NCBI GenBank assembly: GCA_020726505.1 | Contig: JAHLEZ010000006.1 | Span: forward strand, 930,001-994,000 | From: Leptodontidium sp. MPI-SDFR-AT-0119 | Taxonomy: Eukaryota > Ascomycota > Leotiomycetes > Helotiales > Leptodontidiaceae | DNA length: 64,000 nucleotides | Reading direction: 5' to 3' | Part shown: in pieces, positions 1 through 9,760 of the stretch | Layout: each line of letters begins with the position of its first letter | Position numbering within the stretch: the first letter of the stretch is position 1 | Position numbers and translations under genes: made by a program | The notes under the pieces: model-generated | Databases searched by the model: none | What the model was told of the DNA's origin: nothing | Seen by the model: the letters and a program-made list of their open reading frames with translations, nothing else

Positions 1-1038
1 AGAAAATACAATCGGACAATCAATGACTCTTGACCTAACTTAACGATTAACCCAAAATCAAAACTTCCTCGACAGCTAAACCTTGGCAGGATATTCGTAT
101 CGGGATATGACCATAAAATATTCGGAGAATGAATGACTTTTCAAGTCCCTACCCGAGCCGGATGGAAACACCTATCCCACCTCCTCTCACCAGTTTCGAA
201 CTTCGTAAGTTCCAAACCGATCTCAGCACATTGAATGTACTTTTACACCGAATTCGAGACGGGCAATTCAAGGGCCTTTACATGCACTTGCATCCTCTTG
301 CTTTTCTCTCCTCCTCACCCTCTCATCCAATCATCCAATCCAATCCCGATGAAGTTCTGATCAATTCAATACAATTCAATCAAATCCGAAGTCAGCTAGT
401 GTAGGACGCCTTGTTCCCACCCTTCATGTTCATATTCACGTATTCTCGCTACAGCATAACGTAAACCGAACCAAAACAAAACACAATATAACAAAACATA
501 ATTATCCAATCCAATCCAATACAGAATGAAAACAAAACAAATGGCAAGAGATTCAAGCGAAATCACAACCCTCAAAATGAAGGGGCTTCGGAAAGTCTCA
601 CTTCATTCCATGTTCTCCTATCCTATCCTACGATATCTATAACATCCAACATCCCACATGGCCCATCCACATAAATATTCTCCCACTTCTCCCTCCCTTC
701 CTCTCCTCCCAATTCTCTCTCCCCCCCATCAAGCCGAAGAAAAAACAAACACTATAGCACACTCGCTCGCTCGCTTTCAACCTAACCCAACGATCGATGT
801 GATGAGAAAAATCCACATCTGTACCTTTCCATTCATCCAAAACGCCGAACCCAATGCGCCCGCCTCCATCTCAATGCAATTGATAGATTGATTCTTCGCC
901 TTAATTACGCAGTACGCACGCGCGCTCCTAGCAAAACAGGCCAGGCTCATCCATCAGTCTAAAGATTCAAACTTCCTTCTTCAACTCTCCTCTTCTCTCT
1001 TATCTTCTCCTGATACCAAAGCAACTCAAGTCCCCAAG
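1..1038. other. Gene-free stretch, 3' flank of the LysM gene
   Basis: No convincing coding frame is seen. The short open frames lack a recognisable domain and are made of simple CT-rich or AAC-rich sequence. The stretch lies downstream of the minus-strand LysM gene and probably includes its 3' untranslated region. The repeated CAATC/CCAAT-like runs near 326-385 and 485-525 are low-complexity sequence. Confidence 0.5.
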
Positions 1039-2937
1039 TTAATCACTCTTCCCACCCTTCGTCCCAGCCGTAGCCCTACCCCTAATCAAACCATCCAAAT
1101 CTTCCCTGCCAGTCCCAACCGGGGCATCCGATCTAATCCTGCCAGGACTAAGTTCAAAGCCCCTCCCATCATCACTCCCCGTGCCATCAAGCAACTCAAT
1201 CAGGTCAGGCTGGGCTTCGATCCTCCCACCCCCCTTCGGCGTCCCAGGAGTAATAGTAGCCATCCGTCTAACCCACCCCTCAATAGCAGCCGCCGCGTTC
1301 TCAAGTCCAAGACCTTGTCCTGCACTCGGCGTCGCAGAACCGCTATCGGGATGGTTATACAAGACGCTTCCTCCTTCGGCAATACTAGCCAGGTCGTCTG
1401 AGAAGCCGAAATGGGCCGTCTCGCCACCGAGGATCGAGCGCGAGGGTAAGGATTCCATCGTGAGACCTGGGATGTGTTTTCGTGCCCAGGAGTTCAACCC
1501 GTCGTTCCCGGGGCCGGGACGACGTACGTTCTTCCCAAATGTTCCGACGCCGCCAGGCCCGCGCATCCAACCTAGTCTGTCTGCTGCTTCGCCTACGCTT
1601 TCACGGCGAGAGCGTGTGCTGGATTTGAGAGGGGGGAAATAACTACCTATCGAGCCGATGGGTAGTGAGGGTCGGGGACCAAGGTTACTTGATTGCCGTG
1701 ATGGGGTGCTGGAAGTACTAGTCGTTTGGTCATTTGACATAGACTGAGATAGTCGAGGGAATTCAGATGATCCTCGAGGTGTTGAAGCGATGGAAGGCGT
1801 TACTAAACTCTTTCTCCTCCGCGGTGGGAAATATCCTAATGTTTTCCGAGGCATTCGACCTATCTCGACTGGTTTCGAATTCGGCGATGAGTCGATGAGG
1901 ACCCAACGTACATGCACCCAGGGGTTCTCATTCTCTTCGGGAAGTTCTGCAGACTTCCCGTTTTGGGTAGAGGTTCCTGGCCATGATGTGCTTCCATTTG
2001 AGAATGGAGGATCCTCAAGGCCTGGTGTTGGAGCAAGGAGATCTACCCCTTGATAAGGATATTCCGATGATGGTGGATCACAAGGTCGTCCCTTGACCGT
2101 ACACGCATCAACTGGCAGCACGACCGTCTTCCGGATCTGTATGGAATCATTCGGCCAGAAGCGATTCGCTTTCCTGAAGACATCCGGCTTGCAGTTATAC
2201 CTTAGTATCACGCCCTGCAGCGTATCCTGTTTCTGCACATGATGTATATAGACCAGCGCTTGGTCATCTTCCTGCGAGCTCCCAGGCCTCTGCTCCTCCA
2301 TCGAAGTCCTCCGTTTATAATTCCCACTAGTATCCAACAGCTTATCCTCATCCCTCCCCTCCAAAACGCCCGCCCTCTTCCTCTGAATCAGCGCCGCTTC
2401 TCTCTCCTCCGTACTCCCCATTCCAATCCCGCCATCTTTCTTCTTCAGCGCAGCTATCGACGGACCCCATTTAATCGGAACCTTCGCCTTCCCCAGCGTG
2501 GGTTTCCTCTTCCCAGAACTCGTCGGCCGAGCTTCAGTATCGCTGTCCCCCTCCACAGCTCCCAGAACCGAATTCGCTATCCCTTGTAACGCAGTCCAGC
2601 TACTCATCCATCCGCCCTCCCACATTCCCCCTCCTAGACTAACCGGGCTGGATCTCCCTCCTTTCCCATCCTGGGGTGGGGCAAGCAATCCACCCACTGG
2701 TCTGCCATTTTGATTCCCGGTATTGGAGACGCTCCTACTTGGATGTTTCGAGGGGATGGGACTGACTGCTCTGCTGCCCGCAGGCGTACTCGTAGCAGAT
2801 GTACTTACCAGCTCCTGCTCCGTGGATATGAGTCTCTTGTTGCGTGGCCGGATACTGGAGCTCGAGATGGGGTTCTGGTCGTTTCTTGTGAGGGACTCGG
2901 AGCGTGGATTCGAGGTGATGGATGAAGAGGGTATCAT
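1039..2937 (-). CDS. LysM-domain protein without signal peptide
   Basis: A single uninterrupted frame of 632 residues. A LysM-like carbohydrate-binding module is visible at about residues 229-278. It starts at YIHHVQKQDTLQGVILRYNC and is followed by FRKANRFWPNDSI, matching the usual pattern of a hydrophobic strand, a D-T-L turn and a second helix with N.W. The flanks are long, disordered, and rich in Ser, Pro and Arg (RPRNKRLIS near residue 30, many SRS/TPS patches). There is no N-terminal signal peptide, so unlike LysM effectors this protein probably stays inside the cell. It resembles the intracellular LysM proteins found once per genome in many ascomycetes. Their role is unknown to me. The ATG is the first in the frame. 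Confidence is high for the gene and the LysM module, low for any function. Confidence 0.85.
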   Translation of the reverse strand: MIPSSSITSNPRSESLTRNDQNPISSSSIRPRNKRLISTEQELVSTSATSTPAGSRAVSPIPSKHPSRSVSNTGNQNGRPVGGLLAPPQDGKGGRSSPVSLGGGMWEGGWMSSWTALQGIANSVLGAVEGDSDTEARPTSSGKRKPTLGKAKVPIKWGPSIAALKKKDGGIGMGSTEEREAALIQRKRAGVLEGRDEDKLLDTSGNYKRRTSMEEQRPGSSQEDDQALVYIHHVQKQDTLQGVILRYNCKPDVFRKANRFWPNDSIQIRKTVVLPVDACTVKGRPCDPPSSEYPYQGVDLLAPTPGLEDPPFSNGSTSWPGTSTQNGKSAELPEENENPWVHVRWVLIDSSPNSKPVEIGRMPRKTLGYFPPRRRKSLVTPSIASTPRGSSEFPRLSQSMSNDQTTSTSSTPSRQSSNLGPRPSLPIGSIGSYFPPLKSSTRSRRESVGEAADRLGWMRGPGGVGTFGKNVRRPGPGNDGLNSWARKHIPGLTMESLPSRSILGGETAHFGFSDDLASIAEGGSVLYNHPDSGSATPSAGQGLGLENAAAAIEGWVRRMATITPGTPKGGGRIEAQPDLIELLDGTGSDDGRGFELSPGRIRSDAPVGTGREDLDGLIRGRATAGTKGGKSD

Positions 2938-3557
2938 GATTTCGAATTCGACTTCGAATGAGATTTAGATTTTAATCTCGGTTCCGATTCGGAATCAGAG
3001 GTCAGGGCCAGGTCCTTGGTCGCGGGCCGTCCGCTCTGGAGACCTGCGTGCATGGGAGCTAGATGGATTCGAACCAGTTACAAGTTGGAGCAGAGTTATG
3101 GAGACGGCATTGCGGAGAGGCTGCTATGGTAAATGCTCAGTTTCGTGGGTGCTGGTTCTTAATGGTGGCGTTATCTTCGCAGACATTCAAGGTGATCAGT
3201 GGAGTGTTGATGGAGATGTGCTGCGTCGTTCCAGTGGTTTGGGGCTAGGTGGCTTCCAAGACCGTTCGTCATCCTGTAGGCGGGTCTAATGTAGTGACCA
3301 TCGGCATCTCGCCTCGCCTCCAGGCCTGCACATTCAGCCGCAATGCGAACGCAAGGCAAAGTCAACAGGTCAACAGAATACTTTTATTTTGATCAATACA
3401 AATCATTTAATTCAGCAATAAAGGTCCTGTCCAGCTCCTTACTTGCTAAAGAGTAATTATACAGTCCGATCCCCAAAAACCAGCCAAGCTTTTACAGCAA
3501 CATCCATTCACTGCTCAACGATAAGAACGCCATTTCCTGCCCCCCTGACATAAGTCC
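2938..3557. other. Intergenic region
   Basis: Promoter side of the LysM gene and 3' side of the Zn2Cys6 gene. No domain-bearing frame is visible. A GATTCGAACC string at 3067 resembles a tRNA T-loop, but the flanking stems do not pair (see rejected items). Confidence 0.4.
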
Positions 3558-6500
3558 TCAAGCAAGAGGTACATCACCATTCATCCCACTTAAATCGCCG
3601 TTAATACCAAAGAATTGAAACCTATTCTGGTTAGCATAGTTTTCATCAAAGTGCTTATAGCTAACTTACCAGTCTTCAACATTCATAGTCATAGGAACAG
3701 CTTGAGCCGATGCATTGCTCAAAGAATCACTTGGACTATGTCCTTGAGGATCTTGCATTGCTGGGTCAAAACCTTGCCACATGCCAGGTTGAACTTGATA
3801 TCCCGCCACGTTCGGTTGAAGCATCGATCCTTGGGTTGGACTACCAGCCATATTCTGACCCCGCATTCTCTGAGGTAGTTGGGCGGTTTGATTCTGGTTT
3901 GGCATCTGGTTCATGTTCATGTGCGGCATCAAGTTCGGATCCAGATTATGGTTATGGTGTGGTTGGGGTGGTGAGAACTGATTGGCTTGCATGCTTGCAG
4001 AACCTTCAGGGAAGAGTTGGTCAGGTTGGAAGTTCTCCCAGAGAGATTGAGAAATGTTCGGAGAATTTCGAGTGACAAGATACAAGTCAGGTGGAGTGGC
4101 GGGGACGGAGAAGGATGGGTTGAACGGTGTGGCAGGTCTGGTGTGTGGACGAGAGTTTGAACCACCCATGAAAGCATCGTTCGATCTCGAGTTCGGAGAT
4201 GTGACAGGAGGTGCTGCCATCGGTGCAACATTGTGGCCAAGCTCGCGAGAAGGTGTGTGACTTGGTGTCTGAGGTCGGGATCGTTCGTAAGATTCCTGCG
4301 GCGCCGGTCCATTGTTGACATTGAAGTCGAGAGCCATATCATCATACTTTCGCTTGCCTGATGATGCTGATTCTTCTCTCTTGTGTTGATTGGCTTGTTG
4401 AATCTGATTGGCCTGGTTGATACCCGCCGTGAGGCTCTGAGCCATCTTCTTATGCCGCTTTCCAGCAGCCTTTTGAAGTCTCTCTTCCAAGACCTTATTG
4501 CCTAGAATCGACTCAAATAGTGTATAGACCATCTTTGCGACGAGCCAAACTCTCGAAACATCCTTCAAGGCATTCATGCAAACTCGTATCCGCTCCTGAG
4601 TTGCCTGAACCACGGAAGGAACGGAAGAACGCATTTGATAAACATGCATGATGAGTGCAGAGAACAAGCTGTAGACAATGAAGGCTGGGCAGTTACGAAG
4701 TTCATCATGAGCTCCCAAGTTCTCAATGATCGAAGTGATCATTGCTGCCGCCTGGAAAGCAATGTTCCGGGACGGATAAGAATTGTCCTCCGTGTAGGTT
4801 CCTCTAGAGTTCGAGGCTGGCGGCATGTGGGCTCGATGCAACAAGCAAAGAGTGGTGTAGTAGTTCGAGTGAAGTAGCGCAGACCAGAAATGATGCCTAG
4901 AAGAGTCCCAGTAGACTTCTTTCGGGCAGTTTTGCAGCCAATCGGCTAAAGCCATGTCACTATGAGTGAGATCGATTGCATTCTGTCGGCGAGCTTTAGA
5001 AGCAACTGAGTACTGTTGAGAAAGCACCAGGCCCATAATCTCACACAGCTTCACGTATTGCAGGAAGAATTGAACATGCAACGGATCGGGCGGGAATTCC
5101 GGTGGCTGGTCGTTGTCATCCTCGATGAAGTCTTCTTCGCATACCATCTCAACATCCGAATCATCGGTATTGATGTGTACTGGACGTCCTAAAGCCACGG
5201 CAACTGATCGATCTCGGGTAAAGAGGGTCCACCAAATACGTTTCCAAAGTCTCTTATCGGCCTGGCAGAGTTGCGATCCTTCAACGCTCCGATGCATTCC
5301 TGAACCTTGGGCTACAATCGTCGCGACTCTGCTCCAGTAGAAGACATTCTTCGTGACATCTTCCGGGCCCTCCCAGTACCAACCCATCAGAACCAATGCT
5401 TGCACAATGGTAACTCGGTCGTCCTCATAGTTGGCATCATACAAAGCCTTGGCACGTTTGTAGAAAGTTAAAGCCGCAGGAGTTGTCGAACCATTGGCAT
5501 CCATAAGTTGAGGGTTGGTACACACTCTGGATCCTGCCAGAAGAATAGCTTGGAGTAACAGGAGTGAGGGGGGATTCTTTGAATCTCGATACTGCTTCAT
5601 GAATCGATTTCGATTGATGACCGGAACAATCGGAGCAACCCATTTGAAGTATGCATCGACCAATTCGTCACATAGTGACCGAGGTGGTAGTAGGAAGGCA
5701 CCTCTCTGATGCAGGATATCGATTTCCACATTGTCCAACTCCGTCAACCTCGCTCTGGATCCTCGTACATTTTCTGGTAGTGGGTAGTGGACCACGTCCG
5801 CTGTGCCATGTCTATCATGAACCAACAGTGTCAGATTCGAGGATTCTCCAAGATATGCAACTCGTCCAGCTTCCTTGATAGGTGCTCTGGTGAACTTCGG
5901 CTTCATGAATTGTGCGTATGTTCCATCGTCATCCTGACGCTGTTTGTACTGGGCTTCGGTGAGTGAGGTAGCAGGAGTGCCATCCGTGGCCGTATTGTAC
6001 ACACTGTTGCTTCGACCTGTAGCAGGGGAGTCATTTCGTGGGGAGCGTTCGTCAACAGGTTCACCGCGGTCACTATTCGTGTCAGCATGATGCCATCACA
6101 ACCTCTCCACGGGGGCATGCATACCTATCCGAATCCTTCGCCTTGCCCGTAGCAGTCTTCTTCCTCTTCGGCGCCGGGATCTTGCATTCTATCGAGAAAG
6201 CCACGCAGTTGGTGCATGGCACACCCAAGCTGGCGGCGTCGCATCGTACCTACGTAAGATGTGTCAACGACGACCTCTCCTCACGACTCCTCGATGGCGA
6301 CAATCAATTGCCGAGCCAAGGGCATTTGCATTTGGGGGGTAGGAGTAATTACCTTTCTTGCATGGCAGGTCTGTTTGGATGATATGACTGATTAGCAATT
6401 ATCCCATTCCACAACTGTGCTTCTGTTCTCCATCTCCTCGGTGCCGAGGTACGCTTCGACCACAGCAGCTTGTACAAAAGAAATGCGATGGCTACATACC

Positions 6501-6748
6501 TCACAAGCTCGCGATGCCCGCTGCCTACATTCACACACATGTCAGCTCGCCGTCCTCTTTGTGTGTACACAGTACTGCATGTGCCAACAATGCGCGATCC
6601 TCACGCACCTTCTAAAACTCGGATGTCCAGGTGTCTGGCTGTTCGGCATGGGGTTTGAACCTTGCGGTGCGTTGCTGCTCGGAGCTGCAGCATAGCCATT
6701 TGGCTGTGGTCGCGCGGACGCCTCGGTTGACCCCATAGCCATGTCCAT
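3558..6748 (-). CDS. Zn2Cys6 transcription factor, FarA/CTF1-beta type
   Basis: A fungal binuclear zinc-cluster activator. Six exons: 6609-6748, 6500-6524, 6353-6370, 6125-6249, 3670-6072 and 3558-3621 (924 residues). The zinc cluster is C54, C57, C64, C73, C76 and C83, in the context SRACETCHARKVRCD, followed by a basic PKRKK linker. The middle homology region (fungal-specific TF domain) starts after GRVAYLGESSNL and includes the WRRIWWTLFTRDR-like helix near 5215-5260. The C-terminus is rich in Gln, Asn, Met and Pro, typical of an activation domain. The frame also has a stop at 3666, but splicing a 48-nt intron (3622-3669) gives a better end, PLA, in the same phase. From memory the cluster matches FarA/FarB and cutinase factor 1-beta, which turn on fatty-acid and cutin-monomer use. 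That name is unverified, the family is certain. Three tiny introns cut the DNA-binding domain. Confidence 0.9.
6437..6450. promoter_or_regulatory. CCTCGG inverted repeat in intron 2 of the FarA-like gene
   Basis: The sequence CCTCGGTGCCGAGG is two CCTCGG half-sites facing each other with a 2-bp spacer. CCTCGG is the published core bound by FarA and FarB in Aspergillus. The site lies in the second intron (6371-6499) of the gene I call FarA/CTF1-beta-like, so self-regulation is possible. The motif is seen directly; its role is inference. Confidence 0.35.
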
Positions 6749-8838
6749 GATGTAGGTTTCGCTGTGCAGGCCGGCCGGAGATCAAATCTGGGGTTGTGAG
6801 GATATACACTTTGCGTTTGTCTGTGGTCGGGTGGGTTCTCGAGGTTGAGGGCAGTACGACGGGGTTGAGTGCTCGAGGGGCAGAGCAGAGGAGGCTGCGC
6901 TGGGGAGCCTAAGCGAGGCTAGGCCACCGGAGAGTTGTAAGCAGCAATAACAAAACCAGAGCAGCGAAACGCAAAAGCTGGGGAAGTGGATAACAGACCA
7001 AAATCAGACCTAATGTAAAGCGGATCAAACGAAATCAAGCCAATCCAAATGCTAACAGCTCACGTGGATGAGCTTGATTTGCTCTAGACAGACTCCAAGC
7101 TCTGGTACCTGCTAGGAATCACAAATAGCTGTCGACGACTTGACGAATTCCTATGCAAGACAGTGACGGCCAGAGAGGAAGCAGGTCCGGGTAATGAGTA
7201 AGTGAACGAGTGAGCAAGAAGACAAGAGTAGTGAGTGTGAGTGAGAGTAAGGACATCAACAGCATTTATCACCCTCATAACACTCACATAACATACAAAA
7301 AAAACCAGCAGTACAACGACATCAAGTACAATTAACAAGTCCAGACTCAGCTTCTCCTCCCATCTTATTCCCATCCATCAGCAGAATGGAATTACCTCAG
7401 CCTATGGGATATACCGGGTTGCTAAGCCCCCAGATCTAGAACTTGACGTTGCAAGTACCCTGGATCCGATGATCCAGCGACTGGACTGGCGGTCAATAGC
7501 GAGAGAACTGAAAAGGGGGGGTTGTAGGCGCGCAGATCGCGGGTGGGTGGTGTGGTGCAGCACGTTTTTGAGGGCCGGACAGGGGCGTTAGACAGTCTCA
7601 CTAAGACAATAGTGAGGTAGCCTTGTACTATCCTGTCCTGTCTGCAACAAGTCTGAAATAAGAAAATTGAAATCGAGATTGAATTTGAAATTCAAGGACC
7701 GTAAAGTCAAGTTGATCTCGTGCTGTCATCTAATACCAGCAACGAAAACTGTCTAGTACCAATAGAACTTGTGACTACAGTTGCATGCATGCATAGCAAG
7801 TCTCTTTCATGCAGGTGAAAGGCGTTATTGAAGGATCTGATATGAAACAACAAGTCCATCCGTCAGTCAGTGTCAAAGGAAGCAGGCTTACGAAGATGCC
7901 CAGCAGGGTTGGCTTCCACGAAAAGCTACTTACTTCCCTACCCGCCTGCCTGCATGCATGCATATCAATCAGACATCAGACATCAGAATGATATCAAAAC
8001 GTCACAAAAAGAGACATATGCAACCATCCTCACCTGCCTTGCATACTTTGGTACATGCCCGAATAATCTGACCTTTCATGTCTGTGCGCAGTACTAGAAG
8101 ATGCCACTTTACAAGGGAAATCAAACAATGAGCCAATTCGCTTTATTCTTTTCCGTCTGTAACTGGTAAATCTGGGTCATGTAGCACAGACAGAAAAGGT
8201 TAGATTATTGCCCTTGATACGAAGTACAACCTTAATAGGCATGCACTTACTCCCTTACCGTAGTAACTACCCTACTAACCGTCCGCACTGCACTGAATGC
8301 AAAAATTAAACTTCTCCAGAAAAGCCACCCTTCCCATAGCCCATGGATCACATCAACTCACTACCCCACAAACCCAAACTCAGACCACCCTCAAAGCAGA
8401 TGCACGAATCGCATCTCTCCATTCCCTTTCCCATTGCCCTCTAGTATAATAATCCCAGCATCTCATCATCACCACCACCATCATCCCTAGAACACCCGGT
8501 CCAAAGAAACAACCCCTCACCGGAACAAACTACAAATCAAACCCGCAACTGCAGCGCCGCAAATCATATCACATCGCAAAAGCAAGGAAGCTCGGAACCT
8601 GGCAAGGCTTCTCCCGGTGCACATTAGATCCGTAGCGGGACCCCAGAAAAGGCGCAAGCCGGATCGGAGCTCGCTCCATCTTCTATCACTAAGCTGTTCT
8701 AGGGAAAGAGTGAGCCTCACATGCGAGGCTGGAAGGTTAGAAGATGCCGAGGTCCATTTGAAAGTGTTGGACTTGTCTGGTGAGCTAAGAGCCAGTTCTG
8801 AGACATTCAGACTTTCAATTTTGTCGATACGAGGTGTA
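6749..8838. other. Long gene-free promoter region
   Basis: About 2 kb upstream of the Zn2Cys6 gene with no frame carrying a recognisable domain. It contains short GCATGC-rich palindromes near 7782-7796 and 7952-7966 and a 7-bp hairpin CTCACTA/TAGTGAG at about 7594. Long upstream regions are common for regulators of this class. Confidence 0.4.
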
Positions 8839-9380
8839 TTAATCGTCGATTCCGCTCCTCACCTCTGGTAGGTAGTCGGTGTATTCAGAATATCCGGTTG
8901 CCTCAATGCCTCAGGAGTGGCCTTAGCACAGCCAAGTACTAGCGGCCGCGTACTGAACGCGCCCAAATCGCGACTTTTTTGTGCGTGTTAATTACATCGA
9001 TGAATACATTTATTGATACCGAGAGAAAGTGGCCTCGGGATCTGGATTTTAATATTTATTTACTTGCTTCTCTACTACCACTTTATACACCTTCTCCACC
9101 TTCTTCTCTATTATATAATCCCTTTATTTTTTAGCTCTCCTACTTTACCTCCACACCCAAAGCCTTTCCTACTGCTACCACCGAAATTTCGGTCCGAAAC
9201 CCCCTCCTACGTCTCCTGCTAGAATCGATGCGCATCTTGGTGGAAAAAGGGGTGTTGGCGATAAGCGAGAGCTCTTACTGTAGCCCCCCTCCTGAGGCAT
9301 TCAGGCAACCGGACATTCTAAATATTCGGACATTCTAAATACACCGACTACTAGAGGTGAGGAGTGGGAACCGATGATTA
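8839..9380. mobile_element. MITE-like element with long terminal inverted repeats
   Basis: A left arm (8839-8920) and a right arm (9284-9380) are imperfect reverse complements. Shared strings, reading inward, include CTCCTCACCTCT, GTCGGTGTATT, CCGGTTGCCT and AATGCCTCAGGAG. The right arm carries an extra tandem copy of about 17 bp (CGGACATTCTAAATATT, around 9310-9341). The 360-bp interior is AT-rich with a NotI-like GCGGCCGCG near its left end and has no transposase frame. No clean target-site duplication could be defined. This looks like a non-autonomous DNA transposon derivative. Confidence 0.7.
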
Positions 9381-9760
9381 GTAAAGTAGTGAAAAGTAGT
9401 ATCGTACGAGCGATGCGGTATTGATTATCGAGCCTTCTTTGTTGAGGACGATCAGATCTGTTGTATCCGTGCGCTTCCAACATGTAAATGGCTAGATTAA
9501 CGAGATTGTTCAGTATCGTCGAAATGCTCGCGGTAAATTACCTGGGTACTTCGCTTCATTTACACATACACACTGATAAGGCCTACTAGCGCCTATCCAA
9601 GTGCACTCGCACTCGTACTCGCACTCCGGAGAGAGACATTAATTGAAGAATGGCTGTGAGAGTGAGACAAGTCGACGATCACAGACTTGGAAATTTGTCT
9701 AGTGAAGTATATATGGTATCATTTTTCCTTTACACACTACTTGTGTAACCTACAAAGCGC
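9381..9760. other. Intergenic region, 3' flank of MCD4
   Basis: No coding frame is recognised. It contains a short run of ACTCGCACTCGTACTCGCAC at about 9606. Confidence 0.4.

Noticed and set aside
129..404. 91-codon frame at the left edge
   Set aside because: Low-complexity end, no domain and no splice partner. It lies in the 3' flank of the LysM gene.
3055..3130. tRNA-like string GATTCGAACC
   Set aside because: Only three pairs form in the would-be T stem, the acceptor ends do not match, and no anticodon arm is found on the minus strand.
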